From contig NZ_JAIEZV010000002.1 of assembly GCF_019599545.1 (NCBI RefSeq), positions 868,001 through 932,000 on the forward strand: 64,000 nucleotides of DNA. Direction: 5' to 3'. The DNA is from Halobacillus sp. Nhm2S1. GTDB taxonomy: Bacteria; Bacillota; Bacilli; Bacillales; Halobacillaceae. Position numbers and translations under genes: made by a program. The notes under the pieces are model-generated. The model worked only from the letters and a program-made list of their open reading frames with translations. It had not been told where the DNA came from and did not search any database. This document shows positions 52,761-63,278 of this stretch, piece by piece (within the stretch, counting starts at the first letter, position 1; each line of letters starts with the position of its first letter).

Positions 52761-53867
52761 TTACATTGTTCTTCTTTTCGCTACGACATACGGCTTCTCT
52801 GGAGCACCGATTAATGTCTTTCCGTTTGAAATGCTGCAATCTTTATCCAGGATGACATTTTCTAAAACGGCATTGCTATCAATTTCACATCGTTGCATAA
52901 TGATGGAATTTTTGATGACCGCTCCTTCAGCAACTTTTACACCGCGGAAGAGAATGCTGTCCTCAACATGACCTTCAATGACACATCCATTGGCAACCAT
53001 TGTATTGGAAACGTTAGATGTAGCCGTATAGTTGGAAGGTGCTTCATTTTTGATTTTCGTGAACACTGGAGCATCGTCTTTGAACAATTCATCGTGATCC
53101 TCTGGATTTAAGAGCTTCGCACTGTTGCGATAGTAGCTTTCCACAGAATTCACTAAGGCATGACCACCATGGTATTCATACGCATGGATGTTGATTTCAG
53201 GCAATTTGGCTTTGATCCCATCAAGGAAGAAATGGGAACAGCCGTGGGCGATGCATTTCTCGATCAAGCTGTATAAAAGATCTTTTTCAATAATGTACAT
53301 ATCCATGTACACATTGTTATTGCTATGATCATTGTGGATCGCTGTCACCCGGTTGTCTTGATCTACGTCAAGCTTGTGAGCTCTTTGGTGTTCTGGGTAA
53401 AGTTCATCCACTTTTTTATAGACAACCGTAACATCTGCACCAGAGCTCTTATGTTCTTGTAGAACATCTTGATAATTGATATTGCAGATATGCTGAGAAC
53501 CCGAGACGACGATATAGTTGGCTAACGTTCGATTGATGAAATCGATATTGTTGTGGAAATGCTGCAAGTCCCCTCGTGAGATGTCTGTTGGATCATTCCA
53601 GTCTGGAGGAAGGATGAACAAACCTCCACGTTTGCGGTCCAAGTCCCATGCTTTCCCTTGCTCCAAATGGTCCATCAGGGAGCGGTACTTCCTGCGAGCG
53701 AATACAGCCACGGATTCGATCCGGGAATTCGTCATATTTGAAATGGCAAAGTCGATCATCCGGTAACGCCCCGCAAATGGTACGGCTGCGCCACAACGGA
53801 AATAGGTCAACTCATCCAACATGTCTTGTTCGTGATCTAAGTTTATGATTCCTGCTATACGATCCAT
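52761..53867 (-). CDS. glgD: GlgD, regulatory ADP-glucose pyrophosphorylase subunit
   Basis: 368 residues, homologous to GlgC but without the GGxGxRL nucleotide loop (the N-terminus reads MDRIAGIINLDHEQDMLDEL), so it is likely not catalytic by itself. It has the left-handed beta-helix C-terminus (HVEDSILFRGVKVAEGAVIK). In Bacillus, GlgD raises GlgC activity in a mixed tetramer. It follows glgC by 12 bp. Confidence 0.93.
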   Translation of the reverse strand: MDRIAGIINLDHEQDMLDELTYFRCGAAVPFAGRYRMIDFAISNMTNSRIESVAVFARRKYRSLMDHLEQGKAWDLDRKRGGLFILPPDWNDPTDISRGDLQHFHNNIDFINRTLANYIVVSGSQHICNINYQDVLQEHKSSGADVTVVYKKVDELYPEHQRAHKLDVDQDNRVTAIHNDHSNNNVYMDMYIIEKDLLYSLIEKCIAHGCSHFFLDGIKAKLPEINIHAYEYHGGHALVNSVESYYRNSAKLLNPEDHDELFKDDAPVFTKIKNEAPSNYTATSNVSNTMVANGCVIEGHVEDSILFRGVKVAEGAVIKNSIIMQRCEIDSNAVLENVILDKDCSISNGKTLIGAPEKPYVVAKRRTM

Positions 53868-53879
53868 AAGATCCTCCCT

Positions 53880-55040
53880 TTAACTATTGGTAGCATAACT
53901 TGTGGCAAGGACACTTCCCTCGTCTGCCACGAGTGTAATTTCACTGTCTGGTGATGGGTCGCCGATGACCGCTCCATCTTCAATGACGCTGCCTTTTGAA
54001 ATGATGGCACGGTGGATCTTCACATTTTTACCGATTTTCACATCAGGCATGATGACACTGTCTTTGACAACAGAAGTTTCATCCACGTGGACACCATAGA
54101 AAATGATCGATGTATCTATGGTCCCTTTTATTCGGCACCCTTCATTGATCAATGCATTTCTCACGTGAGCTGTTGGTGCGATATATTGCGGCGGCTGATT
54201 CGGGTTCTTTGAATAGATGCGCCACTTTTGGTCACTCAAATCCAACTCAGGCTCCTTCTTCAGAAGATCCATGTTCGCTTCCCAAAGGCTGTCGACCGTC
54301 CCGACATCCTTCCAGTAACCTTCGAATGTGTAAGCCATCAATTTTTTATAATCATAAAGAAGAGCTGGAATGATGTCCTTCCCGAAGTCATGGGAAGAAT
54401 TTTCTTTTTCCGCATCTTCAATCAGGTACTGTTTCAAAACATCCCAACGGAAGATATAAACACCCATAGACGCGAGGTTACTCTTCGGATTCTCTGGTTT
54501 TTCATCGAACTCAGTAATTCTTCCATCTCCATCCGTGTTCATAATGCCAAAACGGCTGGCATCATCCCACGGCACTTCAATAACGGATATCGTTGCATCA
54601 GCACCGGACCCTTTGTGATAATCAAGCATTGCACCATAATCCATTCTATAAATATGGTCACCGGAAAGTACGAGAACGTGTTCCGGGTCGTATTGATTCA
54701 AAAACTTCAAGTTACGGTAAATGGCGTTGGCTGTTCCGGTGTACCACCCACCGCCTTCGGCCTGCATGAATGGAGGGAGCACGGAAACACCGCCATACTT
54801 GCGGTCAAGATCCCACGTGTCTCCAATGCCGATATAGTCGTTCAAAATTAATGGTTCATATTGGGTAAGGACACCGACCGTGTCGATGCCTGAATTCGTA
54901 CAATTGCTCAATGGAAAGTCGATGATTCTATATTTTCCACCAAAGTAAACCGCCGGTTTTGCAATTTGTTTGGTTAATGACTTCAGTCTGGTGCCTTGGC
55001 CGCCAGCTAGAAGCATTGCTACACATTCTTTATTTTTCAT
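53880..55040 (-). CDS. glgC: Glucose-1-phosphate adenylyltransferase
   Basis: 386 residues. [16 protein letters not shown] is the nucleotide-binding loop, [20 protein letters not shown] the next conserved run, GTANAIY and [10 protein letters not shown] the substrate and metal-binding region; the C-terminal beta-helix is present. It makes ADP-glucose from ATP and glucose-1-phosphate, the committed step. Its start overlaps glgB by 11 bp. Confidence 0.95.
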   Translation of the reverse strand: MKNKECVAMLLAGGQGTRLKSLTKQIAKPAVYFGGKYRIIDFPLSNCTNSGIDTVGVLTQYEPLILNDYIGIGDTWDLDRKYGGVSVLPPFMQAEGGGWYTGTANAIYRNLKFLNQYDPEHVLVLSGDHIYRMDYGAMLDYHKGSGADATISVIEVPWDDASRFGIMNTDGDGRITEFDEKPENPKSNLASMGVYIFRWDVLKQYLIEDAEKENSSHDFGKDIIPALLYDYKKLMAYTFEGYWKDVGTVDSLWEANMDLLKKEPELDLSDQKWRIYSKNPNQPPQYIAPTAHVRNALINEGCRIKGTIDTSIIFYGVHVDETSVVKDSVIMPDVKIGKNVKIHRAIISKGSVIEDGAVIGDPSPDSEITLVADEGSVLATSYATNS

Positions 55041-56949
55041 GATTTTCCTCCTTGGATACTGAAGTTCTTTTCAAGAAGCTCACACCGAGCGGGGGAATCG
55101 TCATGGTAATATGCTGATCCTGTCCTTGCCATGGGGAAGGTACGCTTTCTAGAGGCAAACCGTTCGTCTGCCCAGAACCTCCGAAATGTTCCGCGTCGCT
55201 CGAGAAAATCTCTTTATATGAGCCATGTTTCGGTACTCCTATTCTGTAATCATGGTAGACTTCTGGAGTGAAGTTGCAGACGACCACCAGTTGGTCATTC
55301 GATGTACGACTGTTGCGGACGAATGATATGATGCTCTGCTCATAGTTGTTGGCATCGATCCACATGAAGCCTTCTTCCTTATGATCGAGTTCCCATAAGG
55401 CAGGCATATCTTGATACAATTGGTGCAGCTGTTTCGTATAATCCAATATGGAGGCATGGGAATCATAATCCAAAAGCTCCCAATCGAGATCCTCTAAATC
55501 TTTCCACTCATCGAACTGTCCGAATTCACCTCCCATGAACATGAGTTTTTTCCCAGGGTGCGCATACATATAGGCTAGAAAAGCTCGCAAGTTCGCAAAC
55601 TTCTGCCAGTAATCACCCGGCATTTTATTTAGTAACGATTTCTTGCCATGAACGACCTCATCATGAGAAATCGGTAATACAAAATTTTCGGAAAAAGCAT
55701 AGAACAAGGAGAAGGTAATCAAGTTATGGTGGTATTTCCGGTGAATCGGATCCATCTCCATGTACTTGAGCATGTCGTTCATCCAGCCCATGTTCCATTT
55801 ATAATTGAAGCCGAGACCGCCTATATACGTCGGCGCACTGACAAGCGGCCACGAGGTGGACTCTTCTGCCATCATTAACACATCCGGAGTTTCCTCAAAG
55901 ATCGCTTCGTTCATTTTCTTAATGAACGATACGGCTTCCAGGTTTTCACGCCCGCCGTACTCATTCAACTCCCATTCGCCATCTTCCTTGCCGAAATCTA
56001 AATAAAGCATGCTCGCTACAGCATCTACTCGCAAACCATCGAGATGGTATTCCTTCAGCCAGTAGATCGCGTTGGAAATGAGGAAGCTTTGTACTTCATT
56101 TCTAGCAAAGTCGAATGTAAGCGTGCCCCACTGCGTTTTTTCAGCTTTACTTGGATTCGCATATTCATAGAGAGCTTCGCCATCAAACCGGCGCAATCCA
56201 TGGGCATCCTTACAGAAATGACCTGGAACCCAATCTAATATGACACCGATTCCATATTTGTGACACTGGTCGACAAAATATTTGAAATCATCGGGGGTTC
56301 CATAACGGGAGGTGACAGAATAGTATCCGGTCGCCTGGTAGCCCCATGAACGATCGAAGGGGTGCTCTGTCAATGGAAGGAGTTCAATATGGGTGTATCC
56401 TAGATCTTTGACGTAAGGAATCACCATATCGGCGTAGTCCCGATAATTATAGAAGACCTCAGGTTCGATGTTTTTCCATGATCCTAGATGAAGCTCGTAG
56501 ATGGACATCGGAGATTCATAGGGGTTCTTCGCCTTTCTCTGCTTCATCCATTCGTCATCCCCCCAAGAGTAATTGTCCAAAGGGTAGACAACAGAAGCCG
56601 TATCAGGGCGAAGCTCGCTGGAGATTGCATATGGATCCGCTTTCAGCTGGAGATGTCCGTGAGTCGTTAATATCTCATACTTGTATATCGTGCCTTTTTC
56701 AAGACCCGGAATGAAGGCGATCCAAATTCCGTTATCATTGATTTTTTCCATCGGATTCTCCCGGCCGTCCCAATCATTGAACATCCCGACGACGCTTACT
56801 TGAACCGCATTCGGAGCCCAGACGGCAAAACGGACACCCTTCTCTCCGTTTCTCGTCTCCGGATGCGCCCCGAGCAGCTTGTGACTGTAACGGAGGTTTC
56901 CTTCATGGAATAAATAGATATCATGCTCTAATGTTGTATCTTGGACCAC
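55030..56949 (-). CDS. glgB: 1,4-alpha-glucan branching enzyme
   Basis: 639 residues, GH13/CBM48. The N-terminal CBM48 domain has [24 protein letters not shown]; in the barrel [11 protein letters not shown] holds the nucleophile Asp, MMAEES the Glu, and [12 protein letters not shown] the Asp. It adds alpha-1,6 branches to glycogen. Start GTG with GAGGAG 7 nt upstream. First gene of the operon; promoter TTGTAA-N17-TATGAT about 90 bp upstream. Confidence 0.95.
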   Translation of the reverse strand: MVQDTTLEHDIYLFHEGNLRYSHKLLGAHPETRNGEKGVRFAVWAPNAVQVSVVGMFNDWDGRENPMEKINDNGIWIAFIPGLEKGTIYKYEILTTHGHLQLKADPYAISSELRPDTASVVYPLDNYSWGDDEWMKQRKAKNPYESPMSIYELHLGSWKNIEPEVFYNYRDYADMVIPYVKDLGYTHIELLPLTEHPFDRSWGYQATGYYSVTSRYGTPDDFKYFVDQCHKYGIGVILDWVPGHFCKDAHGLRRFDGEALYEYANPSKAEKTQWGTLTFDFARNEVQSFLISNAIYWLKEYHLDGLRVDAVASMLYLDFGKEDGEWELNEYGGRENLEAVSFIKKMNEAIFEETPDVLMMAEESTSWPLVSAPTYIGGLGFNYKWNMGWMNDMLKYMEMDPIHRKYHHNLITFSLFYAFSENFVLPISHDEVVHGKKSLLNKMPGDYWQKFANLRAFLAYMYAHPGKKLMFMGGEFGQFDEWKDLEDLDWELLDYDSHASILDYTKQLHQLYQDMPALWELDHKEEGFMWIDANNYEQSIISFVRNSRTSNDQLVVVCNFTPEVYHDYRIGVPKHGSYKEIFSSDAEHFGGSGQTNGLPLESVPSPWQGQDQHITMTIPPLGVSFLKRTSVSKEENHEK

Positions 56950-57036
56950 ACCATCACTCCTCTTTAAACTAGTAGATTTTTAGTTTCTGTTGATGAACAT
57001 GCAAAAAATTTACGTGTTTTATTTTTGCCTATATTC

Positions 57037-57065
57037 ATCATAAAATCAGAAAACCTCTTTTACAA
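57037..57065 (-). promoter_or_regulatory. glgB promoter
   Basis: Minus strand TTGTAA (57065-57060), 17-bp spacer, TATGAT (57042-57037): sigma-A type, one or two mismatches per box. Confidence 0.65.
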
Positions 57066-57079
57066 TTGCTATTAATAAA

Positions 57080-57094
57080 AATTTTCTGAAAAGT
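57080..57094. promoter_or_regulatory. CodY-box-like sequence
   Basis: AATTTTCTGAAAAGT, one mismatch to AATTTTCWGAAAATT, placed 14 bp upstream of the glgB -35. Confidence 0.5.
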
Positions 57095-57161
57095 TTTGTC
57101 GAATCGTGACGAATTCTTATACATACTCATTAATCTTGCTTACTTTTATAACAGCGTTCAT

Positions 57162-57177
57162 AAGTAAGCGCTTGCAT
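57162..57177 (+). promoter_or_regulatory. cre-like site
   Basis: AAGTAAGCGCTTGCAT, one mismatch (second base) to the cre consensus, about 100 bp upstream of the glgB promoter; CATAAG flanks it on both sides as a direct repeat. Confidence 0.5.
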
Positions 57178-57524
57178 AAGTATGTACTTCCCTCTTCCTT
57201 TTATGGAAAAACCTTACTTAGACAAAAGATTCCAAATATAGGACTTTTATAGTGATAAACAGACCGGGATTTTTCATGGATGATTTCTTTATTCTGTTGA
57301 CTGACTCTTACCCTTTAAATGAAATAGTCTCAGCCGAGAGGATTCTTTATTCAAAGTATGTTCGGAAGACCACCTGGTTAGATTCGTTGTGGTCAGGAAT
57401 TAACATGTAAGCTCAAGGAGTCACGAGTAGCCAATAAATTCCGGAAGGATAAGGAAACTCTCTTCCTAGTTTTGAGGAAAATGGACGATTCTTCGGAATT
57501 ACATAAACTTCTAGCGAAGAGAGT

Positions 57525-57550
57525 GTTTCATTGAAAAAGATTAGTGGTAT
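57525..57550 (+). promoter_or_regulatory. Sigma-B-like promoter of the DUF948/YtxH operon
   Basis: GTTTCA (57525-57530), 14-bp spacer, TGGTAT (57545-57550); consensus GTTTMA-N12-14-GGGTAT. The B. subtilis ytxGHJ operon is known to be sigma-B-dependent, so the placement makes sense. Confidence 0.6.
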
Positions 57551-57668
57551 AGCTTTACATGAATTAAAGGGTCGGCTGGAGGAAGGTGCTCCAGTGGCTT
57601 TTTTCTCTATTAGCCAAAAGTTAGAGAAATCCCTAAAACATAAAAGAGGTGAAGAGTCATGTCATTAG
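57531..57668 (+). CDS. 45-codon ORF before the DUF948 gene, doubtful
   Basis: TTG 57531 to TAG 57666-57668, overlapping the next gene's start by 10 bp. The product has an amphipathic look (ISGIALHELKGRLEEGAPVA, later LEKSLKHKRGEE). A weak GAAGAGAG lies 7 nt before the TTG. It conflicts with the sigma-B-like promoter, whose start site would lie inside the ORF, so only one of the two can be right on a given transcript. The internal hairpin (57575-57605, CTGGAG/CTCCAG and T run) is another reason for doubt. Confidence 0.3.
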   Translation: MKKISGIALHELKGRLEEGAPVAFFSISQKLEKSLKHKRGEESCH

Positions 57669-58072
57669 CGGGAATCAGTTTACTCATCATCGCGATTGCC
57701 TTTGCATTCATAGCCATTTTCGTTGTGAAAACACTGAAAGCTGCATCGAGTACTATGACGAGTGTTTCACAAACATTAGAAAAAGTCGAAGGGCAGATGC
57801 AGGGCATCACAACAGAATCGGAAAGCTTACTTAAGAAAACGAATCACATTGCTTCAGATATTGAGACCAAAACGAAGACACTTGATGGTCTGATGGATGC
57901 CCTCAGCAATGTCGGTACGACTGTCGGTCATGTGAATCAATCCATCCAAGGTGTTTCTGAAAGTGTCGCGCACGCATCTCATGAAAGAGATGAAAAAGTC
58001 ACAAAAGCACTCCGCTGGGGAGATGCAGCGATTGAACTGTATCTGAAATGGAAGAGAAAAAAAGTACAATAA
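57659..58072 (+). CDS. DUF948 protein (YtxG-like)
   Basis: 137 residues: one N-terminal span (LAGISLLIIAIAFAFIAIFV), a long heptad-rich domain that is the DUF948 fold (KTLKAASSTMTSVSQTLEKV), and a basic end (YLKWKRKKVQ). Probably a membrane-anchored stress protein facing the cytoplasm. GAGGTGAAG precedes the ATG. First main gene of the four-gene operon, likely under sigma-B. Confidence 0.82.
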   Translation: MSLAGISLLIIAIAFAFIAIFVVKTLKAASSTMTSVSQTLEKVEGQMQGITTESESLLKKTNHIASDIETKTKTLDGLMDALSNVGTTVGHVNQSIQGVSESVAHASHERDEKVTKALRWGDAAIELYLKWKRKKVQ

Positions 58073-58091
58073 ATGAAGAGAGGTTTTCCAG

Positions 58092-58541
58092 ATGGACTTT
58101 TTAGGAATCGGTGTTTTAATTATCGGTATTGCCTTTGCGATTGTCTCTATTTTCCTCATTAAAGCATTGAACAACCTGGCAGGTGTGCTTGGCGGAGTCA
58201 AAAAAACCGTCGATCAACTGCCGGAGCAACTGGACTCTGTCATGAAAGAAACGACGGGTGTTCTGCATCACAGCAATGATACATTAGCAGATGTGAATGA
58301 AAAGATCAGGGCTCTCAGTCCTCTTTTCTATATCGTAGGGGATATCGGTGAGTCGTCCAGGAAGCTTACGTCTTCCCTTGTTGATATGACGTACTCACTA
58401 AAGCAAACGACACATGAAGGCGAACAAAAAATCAATGAAGAAGGTTGGCGCGGTGTCTACGGAGCTCTTGCTTTGACGTATTACTTTTCACAAAAGCGAA
58501 AAGCATTGAAAGCGACTCAGTTGGAGACAACTTCATCATGA
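58092..58541 (+). CDS. Second DUF948 protein
   Basis: 149 residues with the same layout as its upstream neighbour: N-terminal span (GIGVLIIGIAFAIVSIFLI), then heptads (LDSVMKETTGVLHHSNDTLA) and a C-terminal part WRGVYGALALTYYFSQKRKA. The two look like a tandem duplication that has diverged. Separated by 19 bp from the first, overlapping the next gene as ATGA. Confidence 0.8.
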   Translation: MDFLGIGVLIIGIAFAIVSIFLIKALNNLAGVLGGVKKTVDQLPEQLDSVMKETTGVLHHSNDTLADVNEKIRALSPLFYIVGDIGESSRKLTSSLVDMTYSLKQTTHEGEQKINEEGWRGVYGALALTYYFSQKRKALKATQLETTSS

Positions 58542-58762
58542 AGGCACTTGAGTGGATCGTTGGCATCAGCGCAGGCTTTATTAGTGGATTAGCGTTGAGG
58601 ATATGGATAAAGGAACCTTCTGTATCCAAAATGAAGTATGATCGCAAAAAAGAGGAATTTTATGATACGGGTAGAAATCAATATGAAGACCTACAGGCAA
58701 CGAAAGAAAAAATGCGTATCGAAGCTCAAAAAAATTTAACAATCGAAAGGGGAACTTCCTAA
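58538..58762 (+). CDS. 74-residue membrane-anchored protein, unknown
   Basis: Starts at ATG 58538, which overlaps the previous stop by 4 bp; a longer frame from 58445 is rejected. One N-terminal span (ALEWIVGISAGFISGLALRI) and a highly charged helical remainder (KMKYDRKKEEFYDTGRNQYE). Its stop overlaps the next ATG as TAATG. Function unknown; translation coupled on both sides. Confidence 0.72.
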   Translation: MKALEWIVGISAGFISGLALRIWIKEPSVSKMKYDRKKEEFYDTGRNQYEDLQATKEKMRIEAQKNLTIERGTS

Positions 58763-59283
58763 TGGAAAACCAAAATGGAAATCACAATGTAAACCAGCAA
58801 CCACAAACGCAAACACCTAAAAAAAGAGGCAACAAGAAGCTGCCGATTGCTATTCTGACAGGTGCACTAGTCGGTGGAGCTTTTATTCTTATTAAAGACC
58901 CTAAAGAAAGAAAACGTCTGAAAGAAGGCACTCGTTCAACAAAAGACGCAGTCTCTGACTATGCTTCTGAAGTGAAAGAAGATCCATCTGCGAAAAAAGA
59001 TGACTTGGTTACACGCGTCCGCAATGTTGTAAACATTGTTAGTGAAGCTGCCGCCACCGTTCAAGATGTATTTAACAACCAAGGAAAAGAAATTGCTGAT
59101 AAAGCAAAAGATATTAAAGAAGAGTCTGAAGAAATCATAAACACCGCGAAAGATGCCGGTGAAGACTTACAGGAAGTTGGCGATAAAGCCAAAGAAGCGA
59201 AAAACGAACTTAAAGAAGATTCGGATGAGGAAAACGCTACGGTACCCCAAGAAAAAGTCGTAGAGGTCAATCCGCAACGTTAA
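58762..59283 (+). CDS. YtxH domain protein
   Basis: 173 residues. Polar N-terminus, one span (LPIAILTGALVGGAFILI), then KDPKERKRLKEGTRSTKDAV as the YtxH motif and long charged helices with LEA-like K/E/D repeats. In B. subtilis YtxH is a general-stress membrane protein of unknown function. Last gene of the operon, closed by a strong terminator. Its acid-rich composition fits a halophile. Confidence 0.83.
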   Translation: MENQNGNHNVNQQPQTQTPKKRGNKKLPIAILTGALVGGAFILIKDPKERKRLKEGTRSTKDAVSDYASEVKEDPSAKKDDLVTRVRNVVNIVSEAAATVQDVFNNQGKEIADKAKDIKEESEEIINTAKDAGEDLQEVGDKAKEAKNELKEDSDEENATVPQEKVVEVNPQR

Positions 59284-59294
59284 TGCTATGAATG

Positions 59295-59335
59295 AAAGAA
59301 GCCCGGCCCGTTTGTGTGCCGGGCTTCTTTTTTTT
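59295..59335 (+). terminator. Terminator of the YtxH operon
   Basis: AAAGAAGCCCGGC, ten-base loop, GCCGGGCTTCTTT, then more T (eight in the run). Confidence 0.95.
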
Positions 59336-59495
59336 CACTTCAAAAGAAGGAGAAGAACTCCCATGCCCATCGTTTTATTACGTAATAAAGTAGAAAATCC
59401 GCCATTTACCATCTGACCATGTATTGAACGCAATCGCAACGCAAGAAATCATGTTCAAAATATTGAAGATGCTGCCGTCTGGTTAAATTTCACTT

Positions 59496-61180
<1,685 letters not shown>

Positions 61181-61212
61181 AAAGTTGAACTGCATGTTTT
61201 TTGAACAAGAAG

Positions 61213-61250
61213 AAAAACCCCCAAACGACGGTATGTCGTCTGGGGGTTTT
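61213..61250 (-). terminator. Terminator of the 55-aa gene
   Basis: Minus strand AAACCCCCAGACGAC, short loop, GTCGTTTGGGGGTTTTTC. Confidence 0.92.
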
Positions 61251-61252
61251 GG

Positions 61253-61420
61253 TTACGCGTCAGCGTTGTATCCTACACGCTCACGGTCGATGTACTCATT
61301 CGGAACTTCTCCGAAATGTGTACTGTGGTTTTTGAATTGAGCTTTTCGGCCATTCCGGTGTTCACCATGGCTCTTTCTTTCCTTGAACTGGCGATCCACC
61401 TTTTTTTCCTTGTTGCCCAT
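61253..61420 (-). CDS. 55-residue basic hydrophilic protein
   Basis: ATG 61420 with GAGGTGATTAGG upstream; the longer frame to 61489 is rejected. Highly charged (GNKEKKVDRQFKERKSHGEH) with His/Asn/Arg richness and no hydrophobic core, as in many small spore or stress proteins of Bacillaceae, but no SASP family motif can be named. Terminator 3 bp past the stop. Confidence 0.68.
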   Translation of the reverse strand: MGNKEKKVDRQFKERKSHGEHRNGRKAQFKNHSTHFGEVPNEYIDRERVGYNADA

Positions 61421-61481
61421 CCTAATCACCTCGTGTAAAACATAATGTCTTACAAGGTTATTATGTTTCGTACTCCCGAAA

Positions 61482-62906
61482 TTATTCATGAACTTGAAAC
61501 GAAGGTTCGTGCGTCCCCCACTTCCCCAAGTGCCTGCGGAATAAGGCCATCACCATTAAGTGTGCCTTCGCCTGGGTATATTTGTATAAGAACCATGGCA
61601 GTGATGGCATATAATCATGAATGGCTACAATCGCTTCATTTTTCCCTGGAATTTTTCTGAATTCCAGTCTTCCCCTCACGTTTTTTTCTTTGTTGCTCAA
61701 TCGGCCCCCGGAAATATAATATAAAGCACGGTCCTTCGTGCTTCTTTCAGCTGAATATGTGAATTCGAGCAGTGGGATCTTATTAAAAATCACGCCAATT
61801 TGACAACAATGCGTTTCATCTACGGTCGTTTTTACCCAAGGGTTCAACACCTTTTCCAGCCATTTCACATAGTACTTCCCAATCCAGTCTGCCGAATGGC
61901 CCTGAGGGAGAGGGATACGCTGGACAGAACGGACATCGTCCTGCATGGCTGGTAAATGAGGTCCGTTCGATTTTCCTTTGGTTTGCTTTTCATCTTCTCT
62001 TAGAGCCCATTCAGCTGCTTCTTCAAAGGGGGTTTCCCCATCACTGATTTCATCCACTTTGTTTTCAGACGAGGCAACCATGGGGTGGACAAGGCTTTCA
62101 ATGAGTGGATACACCATTTCTTTCGGCGCACTCGTGACGAGCCTTACCCATAACTTAGACAAATCAATGGTTAAGAAGGGGACATTGACCATAAATGGTT
62201 TCTTACCCATTACGCCCGCCACTTTTTCCATCATCTCTTCGTAAGTCATCACCTCCGGACCCCCAACGTCAATCGAACGTCCCTTCAAGCTTTCTTCGCC
62301 AATACTTTGGTCGAGCGACCCAATTACGTCCGGTAAGGCAATCGGCTGCGTTTTTGTCTTCGTCCATTGCGGGAGAACCATAAAGGGAAGACGCTTCACT
62401 AACTTTTTCAATATCGGAAAGGAAGATCCTCTTGGACCAACGATCAGTCCTGCCCGGATCGTCGTCACGGGGACTCCGTACGCCCCTAGAATCTCTTCCA
62501 CTTCAAGCCGACTCTTTAAATGACGGGAAAGTTCTTGTTCGTCTTGAGGAATGATGCCGCTCAAATATACGATTTGCTTCACGCCTGCTTTTTTTGCCGC
62601 CTGAGCGAAATTATCAGCAAGGATAACATCCATATCTTCGAAAGACCCCTGGGTCAACTTAGCAGAAGGCATCATCGAGTGTACAAGATATACCGCGATC
62701 TCCGCCCCATCCAACCCTTTTTCTGCATCAGCCATTGAGTATAAATCGCACGATCGCCAGGTCACCTGGTCACTGTCTTCCTTATCATCGCCATTTCGGG
62801 ATAAGGCGATAATTTCAGAATGGTCTTTCAGCTTTTTCATCAAATTTTGTCCTATATATCCACTCGCCCCTGCTAGAGCGACAACAGCTTTCTTCACCAC
62901 ACACAT
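61482..62906 (-). CDS. NAD(P)-binding SDR-type protein with C-terminal DUF2867-like domain
   Basis: About 474 residues. N-terminal Rossmann fold VVALAGASGYIGQNLMKKL, with an atypical SDR pattern (VYLVHSMM, IVYLSGIIP, TTIRAGLIVGPRGSSFPIL), about 300 residues. The C-terminal part (from about 330) has WLEKVLNPWVKTTVDETHCC and GRLEFRKIPGKNEAIVAIHD, as in YwnB/NDUFA9-like proteins joined to DUF2867. Start uncertain: ATG 62906 is 4 nt after AGGA, GTG 62900 is 10 nt after. Substrate unknown. Confidence 0.78.
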   Translation of the reverse strand: MCVVKKAVVALAGASGYIGQNLMKKLKDHSEIIALSRNGDDKEDSDQVTWRSCDLYSMADAEKGLDGAEIAVYLVHSMMPSAKLTQGSFEDMDVILADNFAQAAKKAGVKQIVYLSGIIPQDEQELSRHLKSRLEVEEILGAYGVPVTTIRAGLIVGPRGSSFPILKKLVKRLPFMVLPQWTKTKTQPIALPDVIGSLDQSIGEESLKGRSIDVGGPEVMTYEEMMEKVAGVMGKKPFMVNVPFLTIDLSKLWVRLVTSAPKEMVYPLIESLVHPMVASSENKVDEISDGETPFEEAAEWALREDEKQTKGKSNGPHLPAMQDDVRSVQRIPLPQGHSADWIGKYYVKWLEKVLNPWVKTTVDETHCCQIGVIFNKIPLLEFTYSAERSTKDRALYYISGGRLSNKEKNVRGRLEFRKIPGKNEAIVAIHDYMPSLPWFLYKYTQAKAHLMVMALFRRHLGKWGTHEPSFQVHE

Positions 62907-62988
62907 CACTTCCTTTTCGCTTTTTTAACCTAGTACCCCCAGTCTCTATACATGTAACACTTTTCCTTTGAGCAATACTTAACTATAT

Positions 62989-63108
62989 GGCAGGATTGTA
63001 AAAGGCTCGATTTCAAGATATTTATGTAAGTTTAACGGTTTCGAAAAAAAGAGTCGACGCCTTGGTACAGCTCGCAGAAATGATCGAAACTGAGCCTTGA
63101 AATAAGGA
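62989..63108. repeat. Dispersed palindromic repeat, copy 6 (short)
   Basis: Left end GGCAGGATTGTAAAAGGCTC then GATTTCAAGAT; right end ATCGAAACTGAGCCTTGAAA. The ends match the family but the centre is unlike the others and only about 60 bp long. Confidence 0.65.
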
Positions 63109-63181
63109 ACTTAAACGGAAAATATATCATGGAAATTGAGGAAGACTTTGAGTAAGAGTGTGTAAATGGTAAGCAATACCG

Positions 63182-63209
63182 TTGACATCCTTGTTTACAT
63201 GCCTTATCT
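63182..63209 (+). promoter_or_regulatory. Promoter of the symporter gene
   Basis: TTGACA (63182-63187), 16-bp spacer, TTATCT (63204-63209). Just downstream, a 10-bp tandem repeat TAGTAAACCT/TAGTAAACCA (about 63215-63234) covers the start of the transcript. Confidence 0.6.
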
Positions 63210-63278
63210 TACCCTAGTAAACCTTAGTAAACCAATCAGCATTATACTGTTTAAATATTAAAAAAGGAGGGGTTCACC

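Larger units (their letters stand above)
56950..57658. other. Intergenic region glgB / DUF948 operon
   Basis: About 700 bp. It holds the glgB promoter, a CodY-like box, a cre-like site and, at the right, a sigma-B-like promoter, a leader hairpin and a 45-codon ORF. The middle, 57180-57500, shows nothing definite. Confidence 0.6.

Noticed and set aside
54152-54851. Long plus-strand ORFs opposite glgC, and similar ones opposite gltB and katE
   Set aside because: Shadow frames of well-recognised minus-strand genes; no ribosome sites or family motifs.
59360-59420. 17-codon ORF after the YtxH terminator (begins MPIVLLRNKVE), with AAGGAG upstream
   Set aside because: Too short, no promoter or terminator of its own, and lies past a strong terminator; not enough to call a gene.
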